This document shows, one piece after another, positions 7,876 through 15,040 of a stretch of 15,913 nucleotides of DNA (its first letter is position 1; the number at the start of each line of letters is the position of its first letter). A program made the translations under genes and the position numbers. This DNA is from CAZIVO01 sp964542765 (GTDB lineage Bacteria; Planctomycetota; UBA1135; UBA2386), in the NCBI GenBank assembly GCA_964542765.1, contig CAZIVO010000088.1:1-15913 (forward strand), read 5' to 3'. Below the pieces are notes generated by a model. That model had not been told where the DNA came from. It ran no database searches and was given only the letters and a program-made list of their open reading frames with translations.

Positions 7876-10581
7876 TCAGAATGTCACCCGGAGGATTCTG
7901 CTGGTCAACAGCTTCTTCGCCTGGAAATCGAGCAGCAGGACGCGGCTATCGACCGTCAATTGTCGAGGTAGGGTCCCGGGCCGGGCGCTGAAGCGGTATT
8001 CGCCGTTGTTGTTGGCCAGGACATGGAAGGGCTGGCTGTTCAAAGGCAGAGTCAAGGTGCCGAGGGCATCCATACCCATGCCCAGAAGCGGGCCGCAACC
8101 GAGGCGGTGGCGGGTATCCGCCGAGAAGATGATGAAGAGCCGGCTGCCGGCAGCCACGCCGGAGACCTTCAGGTCGAGGTCACCCTTGCTCTGGCTCGAG
8201 AGGTCGTAGGCAACCCCACCGATGTTGGCGATGAGCCTGTTGCTTGCGTCGTACAGGCTGATGGCTTCGTTTGGCATGAGGTTGCCGGAATAGGGCCCGA
8301 TCACGAAGAGTCCCTGACCGCCGCGCGGATTGCTACTCCGTGCTCGAAAGGCGCGAGGGTCGGGCGAGAGGAAGGCAGATTCTTTTGCCGGGATGACGGT
8401 GCCGGCAGCGAAGTGAAAGGTGACTCCGCCGTCGAGACGCCAGCCAGTGAGGTCGACGGCCTCGGTGTTGTCGTTGACGATCTCGATGAAGGATTCATTG
8501 CTCGCCGGATTGGCCTCGATGGCGCCGAACACCAGTTTCACGCCGACGGTCTGGCGCGCGGGGATGATGCCGCCCGGGTTCGAGCTGTGAGTGACGAAGA
8601 GGTGACGACGCCTGGGTTGGAAGTAGCTGTTCTCGATCCTCAGCAAAGATGTCGCGAAGTCGTAGCTCTGGTTGCCCCAGGAAGGCACGCCCCATCGTTT
8701 TCGGTCGAGAGCGACATCGGGATCGAGGAGTTTCTTGAGTTGATCGAGTTGCCGCTCGTACCACAGCGCGGTGCGCGGTATGCCCGGGGGCTGAAGGAGT
8801 TCATCGAGAAGGGTCCGCAGATGGCGCAGGAACATCGCACGGATGCGCGGCGTGTTGTGACATGCGTCGATCAGCCGGTTCCATCGCGCGCCGGGATTTC
8901 TGTGGTATCGATCGCCGTAAAGAGGATGGCTCGCCGGATCCTGGTCAGCCCAGAGGATGTCATTGAGCACGCCATACTGCCGGAAGTAGTTCCTGCCGAT
9001 GGTCAGATCCTTGTCCCATGGCAGGAAGCGCCATTCGCCGTCTCCTTCGGTATCGCGGTAGAGATAGTGATTCTTGTGCACGTGGTCTTGATCGTGGATC
9101 AGCACCGTTGCCGCGATGTAGTTGAGCACTGCTGGAAGGTCGACATGATCGAACAGGAAGTGCTCAAGCGGTTGTCCGGTCAAGGTGACGCCGCTGACCA
9201 GAGCTTGCAGGTCGCTGTTGCTCTCCCATGTGCGCGTCTTCTTTTCCACGCCGGATGTTGCCGAGGTCAGCGTGTTGTACATCTTGTAGAAGGCGCCGCG
9301 TGGGTCCAACCCCTCGCGCTCGAGCAGGCGCTCATCGGGCTGTTCGACGAAGATGGCAACACTGTGGAACTGGCCGTTCTGTTCCATTCGAATCGGGAAG
9401 GCGATACTGCCGGCCACTCCGGCTCGGTCGTAGGTCTCGTATGACAAGGTCTGCCGCACGAAGGACTTGTCGCCCCACGTCGAATTGGCATTGACCTCTT
9501 CCGCTTCGTGAGAGCCCTTGGCAAAGAGCAGCGGATAGCCGCGGTTGAAGTCGAACTTGAAGTTTCTCTTTCGCCAGTTTTTTGAACTACCGCCACGCCG
9601 CCGGACCTGCACGTTGTCGCGGAAGTGGCCTTCGTATGCCACTGCACAGCGGGTTCCTGTCTGGGTCCCGGCCGCGGCTGGATTCTGTACCCACCATTGC
9701 AGGATCGGCAGGGCCGAGTGGACGGATGGATCGGCGATCGAGGTTCCGCAGTACTGCGGAGAATTCGTTGGGCTTTTGAACATGGGGCCCGTCGCGATGA
9801 CTTTGCTGAAGGTCGCGATGACCCGCCAACGCAACATGCTGCCGGCCGTGTTGCCACCTGGAATCGTGCCGGTCCATATGTGGTCGCCGGCGCGCAGGTC
9901 TCCTCCCAGTCCGTCGTCGCGCATCGATGTTTTCGATTCGGCGCCGAAATTCATCCGGTAACGAAGTTCGACCGAGACAGGCGGAGCATTCGGATTGTGA
10001 ACGACTTCTGCTGTCACCAAGATGGGATCGGTACTCTTTGGGGTGAGCGGCGAGTATTTCATATCGCCAATCACCGGCTGGGTTGTGCCGTTCGGCTTGC
10101 CCGGCGTGGGTTTGGGGAAGTGGCCTGGGCCGCTGGTGTCGATACCGTAGGAGACATCGGCGAACTGTGGGGGGTATTGCGGTGCAAACTGTGAGATCAC
10201 GTTCAGATTAGGAGTGACCAATCCGAGGTATTCGCCGCCGCTGCTCAATTTGAAGCTTGTGTGCAACTGCTTGCCCGAGACGGCGCGATTCTTCCCCGAT
10301 GCGAAAACGAGCAGCCTTTGCTTGGCTCCGAGGACTGTCGGCTTGGGGAATTGCCACTTCGTGGTGTTGTTCGAGGAGTCCGTCAGATACCAACCGCCGA
10401 GGTCCACGGCACCGGCGCTCGTATTCTCGATCTCGATCCAATCTGGCCAATCACCCTCGGCATCGGCGAGCACCAGGTTGTTCTGCGCCATGAACTCGGC
10501 GATCCGCGCCTGGCCGGTCAGCGCACCGGCGAGTGAGATGACACTGACTGTCAGGATGAGGATTGTCGAAGGCAGGCGCAT
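7876..10581 (-). CDS. Secreted CotH-kinase-family protein with lamin-tail domains (paralogue 1)
   Basis: This 901-residue exported protein starts with a signal peptide (about 1-25: MRLPST, a hydrophobic stretch, then TGQA). Domains in order are a lamin-tail domain (about 25-145, with DWIEIENTS and LGGWYLTD), a beta-sandwich linker (about 184-262, with a DDGLGGDLRAGDHIW turn), the CotH kinase-like domain (about 290-690), a second lamin-tail domain (about 682-793, with SFIEIVNDNTEAVDLTGW) and a conserved C-terminal module (about 800-901, with RLGCGPLLG). Kinase-like marks are RRRGGSSKNW at 327-336, HDQDHVHKN at 496-504, and LPWDKD with D523 and D525 in the place where CotH binds metal. CotH phosphorylates spore coat proteins in Bacillus; substrates in other bacteria are unknown. 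The ATG at 10581 lies 2 bases after the kelch gene stop, suggesting one mRNA. A longer reading to 10773 would overlap that gene and bury the signal peptide. It is a close paralogue of the gene at 12144-14888. Confidence 0.88.
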   Translation of the reverse strand: MRLPSTILILTVSVISLAGALTGQARIAEFMAQNNLVLADAEGDWPDWIEIENTSAGAVDLGGWYLTDSSNNTTKWQFPKPTVLGAKQRLLVFASGKNRAVSGKQLHTSFKLSSGGEYLGLVTPNLNVISQFAPQYPPQFADVSYGIDTSGPGHFPKPTPGKPNGTTQPVIGDMKYSPLTPKSTDPILVTAEVVHNPNAPPVSVELRYRMNFGAESKTSMRDDGLGGDLRAGDHIWTGTIPGGNTAGSMLRWRVIATFSKVIATGPMFKSPTNSPQYCGTSIADPSVHSALPILQWWVQNPAAAGTQTGTRCAVAYEGHFRDNVQVRRRGGSSKNWRKRNFKFDFNRGYPLLFAKGSHEAEEVNANSTWGDKSFVRQTLSYETYDRAGVAGSIAFPIRMEQNGQFHSVAIFVEQPDERLLEREGLDPRGAFYKMYNTLTSATSGVEKKTRTWESNSDLQALVSGVTLTGQPLEHFLFDHVDLPAVLNYIAATVLIHDQDHVHKNHYLYRDTEGDGEWRFLPWDKDLTIGRNYFRQYGVLNDILWADQDPASHPLYGDRYHRNPGARWNRLIDACHNTPRIRAMFLRHLRTLLDELLQPPGIPRTALWYERQLDQLKKLLDPDVALDRKRWGVPSWGNQSYDFATSLLRIENSYFQPRRRHLFVTHSSNPGGIIPARQTVGVKLVFGAIEANPASNESFIEIVNDNTEAVDLTGWRLDGGVTFHFAAGTVIPAKESAFLSPDPRAFRARSSNPRGGQGLFVIGPYSGNLMPNEAISLYDASNRLIANIGGVAYDLSSQSKGDLDLKVSGVAAGSRLFIIFSADTRHRLGCGPLLGMGMDALGTLTLPLNSQPFHVLANNNGEYRFSARPGTLPRQLTVDSRVLLLDFQAKKLLTSRILRVTF

Positions 10582-10583
10582 CA

Positions 10584-11981
10584 CTAACGGATGCCAACTG
10601 TGGCTTCGCCGAGGTTGGAGACTGCATAGCCAAGGCGGTTCGCGCCCGGATCGCGCACGAAAGCTTGATTGTAGAAGCTGGCGCCGCCAAGGAAGGGGTT
10701 GGTCGGCAAGGGCAAGGCCAGCCGCGCCACTCCCTGCTTGTTGGCCGCAGGCAGTGCTAGCTCGATGTTGCACTGGACGTTGCAGCCAGGTGCTCCGAGG
10801 AAGCCCAGGGACAGCGGTAGTTTCAAGGCGCCCCAGTTGGATTTCGAGATGCCTATACTTACCAGCACCGGTGCGGCTGCCGGCAACTGGCCTATTGCAA
10901 TGTTGAGAGTGTCACCGATCCAGGGCTGTCCCGTCACACTCATGGTCGGTATTCCGGCGCTGCTCTTGCAGCCGGTACCGCTGGTCTTGTAGATCGCCAC
11001 CTTGTCTGTCTGGTAGCTCCAGGTTTCGTTCTGTGCAGGGTAGGGGTAGCCGCTGAACATGCAGGTCGTTCCGAGTGATCTCACGAAGGCGAGTCCCATG
11101 CCGGCGCGTCCGACAGGCCTTGTTGCAGGCAATCGACTGCTCCAGTCCGTGCCATCAAATTCCCAGGCTTCTGCGGAGAAGCCGCCGACACCCTTGACAC
11201 CGCCATACAGCACCATGCGATCGCGCACACTGTCGTAGGTCATCTTGCCGTTCCTGATACCGGTGCCACCCGGTATCGTCTTGGTCACGATCTGGCGCCA
11301 ATCCTTGCCGGACCAGATCCAGGTATCGCCGACGATGCCGGCGTTGGCATTCGTGGTGCCGCCGAAGAGGACGATTTCTCCTGAGCTTGTATTTGTTGCC
11401 ATGTTGACCTGTTGTCGGCCGCTCGGAGACTTCGTAGTCGAGGATGTCAGGTTGGTCCACTTGCTACCATCCCATGACCAGGTTTCCGCGAGCTTGTTGC
11501 CGCCGAACATGATCATGCGCAGTCCCTTCAGCTCGTAAGACATGCGTGCGTGAACGCGTGCGGATGGAGCGATGGCCGGTTTCGGATTGATCCAAGCATT
11601 CGTCTTGCGATCGTATTCCCATGTGTCGCCGAGGAGGCCGCTTGGGCCCTGTCCACCGAAGATCACCAACCGGCCGCGAACCAGATCCCAGTCGCCGGCC
11701 AGTCGGCCGCGGGTCGATGGGAGCGGGGCGGCGGGTTTGAGGTCTGTCCAGTTCTTGCCGTCAAAGCGCCATATGTCACCAACAAAGGTGTTTCCGGGGG
11801 CGATACCTCCATACATCACGGCGCCGGTTCCATCGCTGGCCATGACGACCTCGGTTCGCTGTGCGGGTGAAGCTGCTGGCGCTAGTTTTGTCCACGCTGC
11901 CTGGGCGAGGATGGGTTGGCAGGTGAGAAACAAAAACGCGGTGTGAGCGCTGATGAGGCGGATGATCTCGGCAGGATGCAT
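10584..11981 (-). CDS. Secreted kelch-type beta-propeller protein
   Basis: The 465-residue protein has a signal peptide (1-28, ending ILAQA before AW). It is followed by about six kelch-like blades of roughly 50 residues. Each has a glycine-pair strand (YGG 58, FGG 109, FGG 160, FGG 207, YGG 260, SG 310) and then a tryptophan motif (W71, W121, W168, W221, W273, W321) of the form D-x-W-x-(Y/F/W)-D. From about 335 a separate beta-rich module follows: TGTGCKSS, MSVTGQPWIGD, LGFLGAPGC, LPLPTNP and a final AVSNLGEATVGI. This module is typical of secreted planctomycete proteins. A propeller usually binds partners or sugars; no catalytic residues are visible. The ATG has only a weak GGAA ribosome site. 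A sigma70-like promoter lies at 12015-12043. The CotH paralogue 1 gene follows after 2 bases, so the two are probably co-expressed and may act together at the cell surface. Confidence 0.85.
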   Translation of the reverse strand: MHPAEIIRLISAHTAFLFLTCQPILAQAAWTKLAPAASPAQRTEVVMASDGTGAVMYGGIAPGNTFVGDIWRFDGKNWTDLKPAAPLPSTRGRLAGDWDLVRGRLVIFGGQGPSGLLGDTWEYDRKTNAWINPKPAIAPSARVHARMSYELKGLRMIMFGGNKLAETWSWDGSKWTNLTSSTTKSPSGRQQVNMATNTSSGEIVLFGGTTNANAGIVGDTWIWSGKDWRQIVTKTIPGGTGIRNGKMTYDSVRDRMVLYGGVKGVGGFSAEAWEFDGTDWSSRLPATRPVGRAGMGLAFVRSLGTTCMFSGYPYPAQNETWSYQTDKVAIYKTSGTGCKSSAGIPTMSVTGQPWIGDTLNIAIGQLPAAAPVLVSIGISKSNWGALKLPLSLGFLGAPGCNVQCNIELALPAANKQGVARLALPLPTNPFLGGASFYNQAFVRDPGANRLGYAVSNLGEATVGIR

Positions 11982-12014
11982 GGGATTGTTCCGGAGGGAT
12001 TGTGAGGAGATCGA

Positions 12015-12043
12015 AGTTTACTGCGGGAGAGTCCTGGTGTCAG
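12015..12043 (-). promoter_or_regulatory. Sigma70-like promoter of the kelch-CotH operon
   Basis: On the minus strand CTGACA (12038-12043, 5 of 6 matches to the -35 consensus) is followed after exactly 17 bases by TAAACT (12015-12020, 4 of 6 matches to the -10). It lies in the 162-base gap between the CotH paralogue 2 stop and the kelch ATG, and would give a leader of about 26 bases. No other structure is seen in this gap. Confidence 0.5.
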
Positions 12044-12143
12044 GGTGCGGGTGCGCATCGGGTCTTGCATCACGCCGAGGCGGAATATCTGCCCGCATGG
12101 TGGCTGGACCGCTGTCATCGTCATGTCAGCCCTGAAGGATTCA

Positions 12144-14888
12144 TCACAATGTCACCCGGAGGATCCTGCTGGTCAGAATTTTCTTCGCCTGGAAATCAAA
12201 CAGCAGGGCGCGGCTATCGATCGTCAGTTGCCGGGGCAGGGTTCCAGGCCTGGCGATGAAACGGTATTCACCGTTGTTGTCGGCTCGGACGTGGAAGGGT
12301 TGAGTGTTCGGCGGCAGGGTCAGTGTGCCGAGAGCGTCCATGCCCATGCCCAGGAGTGGGCCGCAACCGAGTCGGTGGCGGGTGTTTGCCGAGAAGATGA
12401 CAAAGATCCGGCTGCCCGGCGCCACGCCGGCCACCTTCAGGTCGAGGTCGCCCTTGCCCTGGCTCGTGAGGTCATAGGCGATTCCGCCGAGATTGGCGAT
12501 GAGTTGATGGCTTGCGTTGTAGAGGCTGATGGCTTCGTTCGGTTGTAGAGCACCGGAATATGGCCCGATCACGAAGTTCTTCTTGCCACCGCGTGGGTCC
12601 GACTTGCGCGCTCGAAAGGCGCGTGGGTCCGGTGAGAGAAAGGCCGATTCCCTGGCCGGGATGACGGTGCCAGCGGCGAAGCGGAAGTTGATTCCGCCGT
12701 CGAGCCACCAGCCTGTCAGGTCGACGGCTTCGGTGTTGTTGTTGACGATCTCGACAAAGGATTCAGCGGCATTGCCTGACAGTGGGACTGTTTCGATGGC
12801 GCCGAACACCAGCTTGACTCCTGTTGTTTGGCGACCGGGAATGATGCCGCCGGGGTTGGAACTGTGGGTCACGAACAGGTGCTGGCGTCTGGGCTGCAGG
12901 TAGCCGGTCTCGAGCCTCCGCAAGGACGTAGCGAAGTCGTAGCTTCGATTGCCCCAGGACGGCACCCCCCAGCGTTGCCGGTCGAGGGCGACATCCGGAT
13001 CGAGATGCTTCTTGAGTCGGTCGAGGTTCTTTTCGTATCTCAGGGCTGTGCGTGGAATGCCGGGGGATTGGAGGAGTTCGTCCATCAAGGTCCGCAGGCG
13101 GCGTGTGAACATGGCCCGTATTCGTGGGGTGCGATGACAGGCGTTGATCAGGTGATTCCAGAAGCCATCGATCTTTGGGTGTGAAGAGTCGCCGAAGAGA
13201 GGGTGGCTCTGTGGATCGCGCTGTGCCCAGAGGGTGTCGTTGAGGACTCCGCGGCCGCTTATGTAATTCCGCCCGAAGGTCAGGTCCTTGTCCCATGGCA
13301 AGAACTGCCATTCGCCATCACCGTTCGTGTCGCGATACACGTAGTAGTTCTTGTGGGGATGATCATTGTCGTGGACCAGAGTCGTGGCCGCGAGGTAGTT
13401 GACCACCGCTGGTAGATCGACATTGTCGAACAGATAGGTCTCGCGATTGGATTGGCTGGCGCTGGTGATGCCATTCACCAGTTGCGCGAGGTCGTTCGTG
13501 CTTTCCCATTGCCGGGTTTTCTTCTCGATCTTGGAGCTGGCTGCCGTGCCCAGCGTGTTGTACATCTTGTAGAGGGCGCCGCGTGGATCGAGGTTGTTGC
13601 GACGGAGCATGCGTTCATCGGGTTGTTCGACGAAGATGGCAAGACTGTGGAATCCTCCGTTTTGCCGGAGGTGGACCGGGAAACTGAGGCAGTGAGCACT
13701 GCCCGCATCGCGAAATGTTTCCCACGACAGGATCTGCCGGACGAAGGACTTGTCTGACCAGGTCGAGTTCAGGTTGATTTCTTCTGCGGGTTCTTCCAGT
13801 GGGTCGAATTGGAAGGGGTGGCCGGTATTGAAATCAAACTTGAATAACCGCTTGTTCCATCCGCGAGCACCCCTGCCGCCGCGGATACGGACGAACACAT
13901 TGTCGTACAGGCGGTCACCATAATAGAGGCAGCATCGCGTGCCGCTGGAGGTGCGCGCCCGCGAAGGGTTGCTGATGAACCAGTGGTAGATCGGCGCTCT
14001 CGATGTGAGTGCTGGGTTTTCGATGACCGTTCCGAAATACCGGGGTGAGTTGTTTGAGTTGAGATAGAGCGGTGATCTCAGCGATTTGTTCGGTGTTACG
14101 AAGGCGGTTACTCGCCAGCGAATCATCTGATTGAGACTGGCTGTGTTTCGTGGAATGACGGTGGTCCATGTTCCGTCATTGGCGGAGCGGTCGGCACCCT
14201 TGCCGTCGTCGGTCATCTTCAGGCTGCTTTCCTTGCCGTAGCCGACGAGGTGGTGGAGTTGTGCGCTGGAAGTTTTTGCACCGGTTGGATGTTCGATGAC
14301 AGCCTCGACGATGATGTCATCGGTTGGCTTGGGCTGGCGTGGTCGATGCGTGACGCTGGTGATGATCGAGTCGCCGGCGGTATTTGCCTTCCCAGGTGTC
14401 GGACTCAAGAAGTAGACAGGCCTGTTTGCCGGTCCTTTGTTGAGGGCCTGGCCATAGGACACGTCGGTGAACTGCCTGGGAAAAGAGGGCGTGTAGACGC
14501 TGATCACCGTTTTCCCGTCCGGAGCGACCAGTGCCAGGCACTCGCCCCCGGCGTCGAGTTCGAAGTTGGTATGAAGTTCCTTGCCGGCGACGGCGCGGTC
14601 CTTTCCCGATGCGAAGACGAGTTGGTAGCCGCCGGGGCCGATCTTCGTGGGCGTCGGGAAACGCCATTTGGTCAGATTTCCCCAGGAGTCGGTCAGGTAG
14701 TGGCCGCCGAGATCGACGAGACCGGTCCCGGGATGATGGATTTCGAGCCAGTCGGAGCTGTCCCGGTCTTGATCGGCCAATCCACGGTCGTTCGAGGCGA
14801 GGATTTCGGTGATCTGTAGCCCCGGCGACTGCCCTGGAAGACCGACCGCCGACAAGAACAGGCCGGTGGTAATGAAGCGTGCGAGCAT
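12144..14888 (-). CDS. Secreted CotH-kinase-family protein with lamin-tail domains (paralogue 2)
   Basis: This 914-residue protein has the same layout as the gene at 7876-10581. It has a signal peptide (about 1-20, MLARFITTGLFLSAVG then LPGQ), a lamin-tail domain (about 25-145, DWLEIHHPG and LGGHYLTDS), a beta-sandwich linker (about 190-263), the CotH kinase-like domain (about 295-695), a second lamin-tail domain and the C-terminal RLGCGPLLG module. The kinase-like marks are RIRGGRGARGW, HDNDHPHKN at 508-514 with flanks, and LPWDKD with D533 and D535. By eye only 15 of the last 95 residues differ from the paralogue. The N-terminal lamin-tail and linker parts are much more divergent. The ATG at 14888 is backed by the signal peptide; the ribosome site (TGAAG) is weak. 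A TATGCT at 14897-14902 is a possible -10, but no good -35 is seen. The lipoprotein gene at 15041 is divergent. Confidence 0.88.
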   Translation of the reverse strand: MLARFITTGLFLSAVGLPGQSPGLQITEILASNDRGLADQDRDSSDWLEIHHPGTGLVDLGGHYLTDSWGNLTKWRFPTPTKIGPGGYQLVFASGKDRAVAGKELHTNFELDAGGECLALVAPDGKTVISVYTPSFPRQFTDVSYGQALNKGPANRPVYFLSPTPGKANTAGDSIITSVTHRPRQPKPTDDIIVEAVIEHPTGAKTSSAQLHHLVGYGKESSLKMTDDGKGADRSANDGTWTTVIPRNTASLNQMIRWRVTAFVTPNKSLRSPLYLNSNNSPRYFGTVIENPALTSRAPIYHWFISNPSRARTSSGTRCCLYYGDRLYDNVFVRIRGGRGARGWNKRLFKFDFNTGHPFQFDPLEEPAEEINLNSTWSDKSFVRQILSWETFRDAGSAHCLSFPVHLRQNGGFHSLAIFVEQPDERMLRRNNLDPRGALYKMYNTLGTAASSKIEKKTRQWESTNDLAQLVNGITSASQSNRETYLFDNVDLPAVVNYLAATTLVHDNDHPHKNYYVYRDTNGDGEWQFLPWDKDLTFGRNYISGRGVLNDTLWAQRDPQSHPLFGDSSHPKIDGFWNHLINACHRTPRIRAMFTRRLRTLMDELLQSPGIPRTALRYEKNLDRLKKHLDPDVALDRQRWGVPSWGNRSYDFATSLRRLETGYLQPRRQHLFVTHSSNPGGIIPGRQTTGVKLVFGAIETVPLSGNAAESFVEIVNNNTEAVDLTGWWLDGGINFRFAAGTVIPARESAFLSPDPRAFRARKSDPRGGKKNFVIGPYSGALQPNEAISLYNASHQLIANLGGIAYDLTSQGKGDLDLKVAGVAPGSRIFVIFSANTRHRLGCGPLLGMGMDALGTLTLPPNTQPFHVRADNNGEYRFIARPGTLPRQLTIDSRALLFDFQAKKILTSRILRVTL

Positions 14889-15028
14889 GGAACTTCAGCA
14901 TACCGGATGGGCGCCGGGTGGTGTGCTTTCCGCTGGAGCCTCAGGTATGGGTGGTCGGCCCGGGAAGGGGCTCCACTGACCCGGTTTGGCGGGAAACCCG
15001 CTTGCTGTGGCGATATCGGGGAATGAGG

Positions 15029-15034
15029 TATACT
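15029..15034 (+). promoter_or_regulatory. Possible -10 element of the lipoprotein gene
   Basis: TATACT (5 of 6 to TATAAT) ends 6 bases before the ATG at 15041, so transcription would start at or next to the first codon (leaderless). The best -35-like match, TTGCTG at 15002-15007, is 21 bases away, which is too far for a standard promoter. Confidence 0.35.
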
Positions 15035-15040
15035 CGGGGG

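Noticed and set aside
8023..9444. A 473-codon open frame on the + strand, antisense to CotH paralogue 1
   Set aside because: It lies wholly inside the well-supported CotH gene, shows no family motif, and mirrors the codon bias of the opposite strand. The CotH domains and the paralogue confirm the minus strand.
10582..10773. A 64-residue N-terminal extension of CotH paralogue 1
   Set aside because: It would overlap the end of the kelch gene, has an Arg/Gln-rich composition unlike the rest, and would place the signal peptide inside the protein. The ATG at 10581 puts it at the N-terminus.
14941..15000. A GGTTT/AAACC hairpin in the gap before the lipoprotein gene
   Set aside because: The stem is only 5 bases with a mismatched continuation and no T-run, so it is not supported as a terminator or operator.
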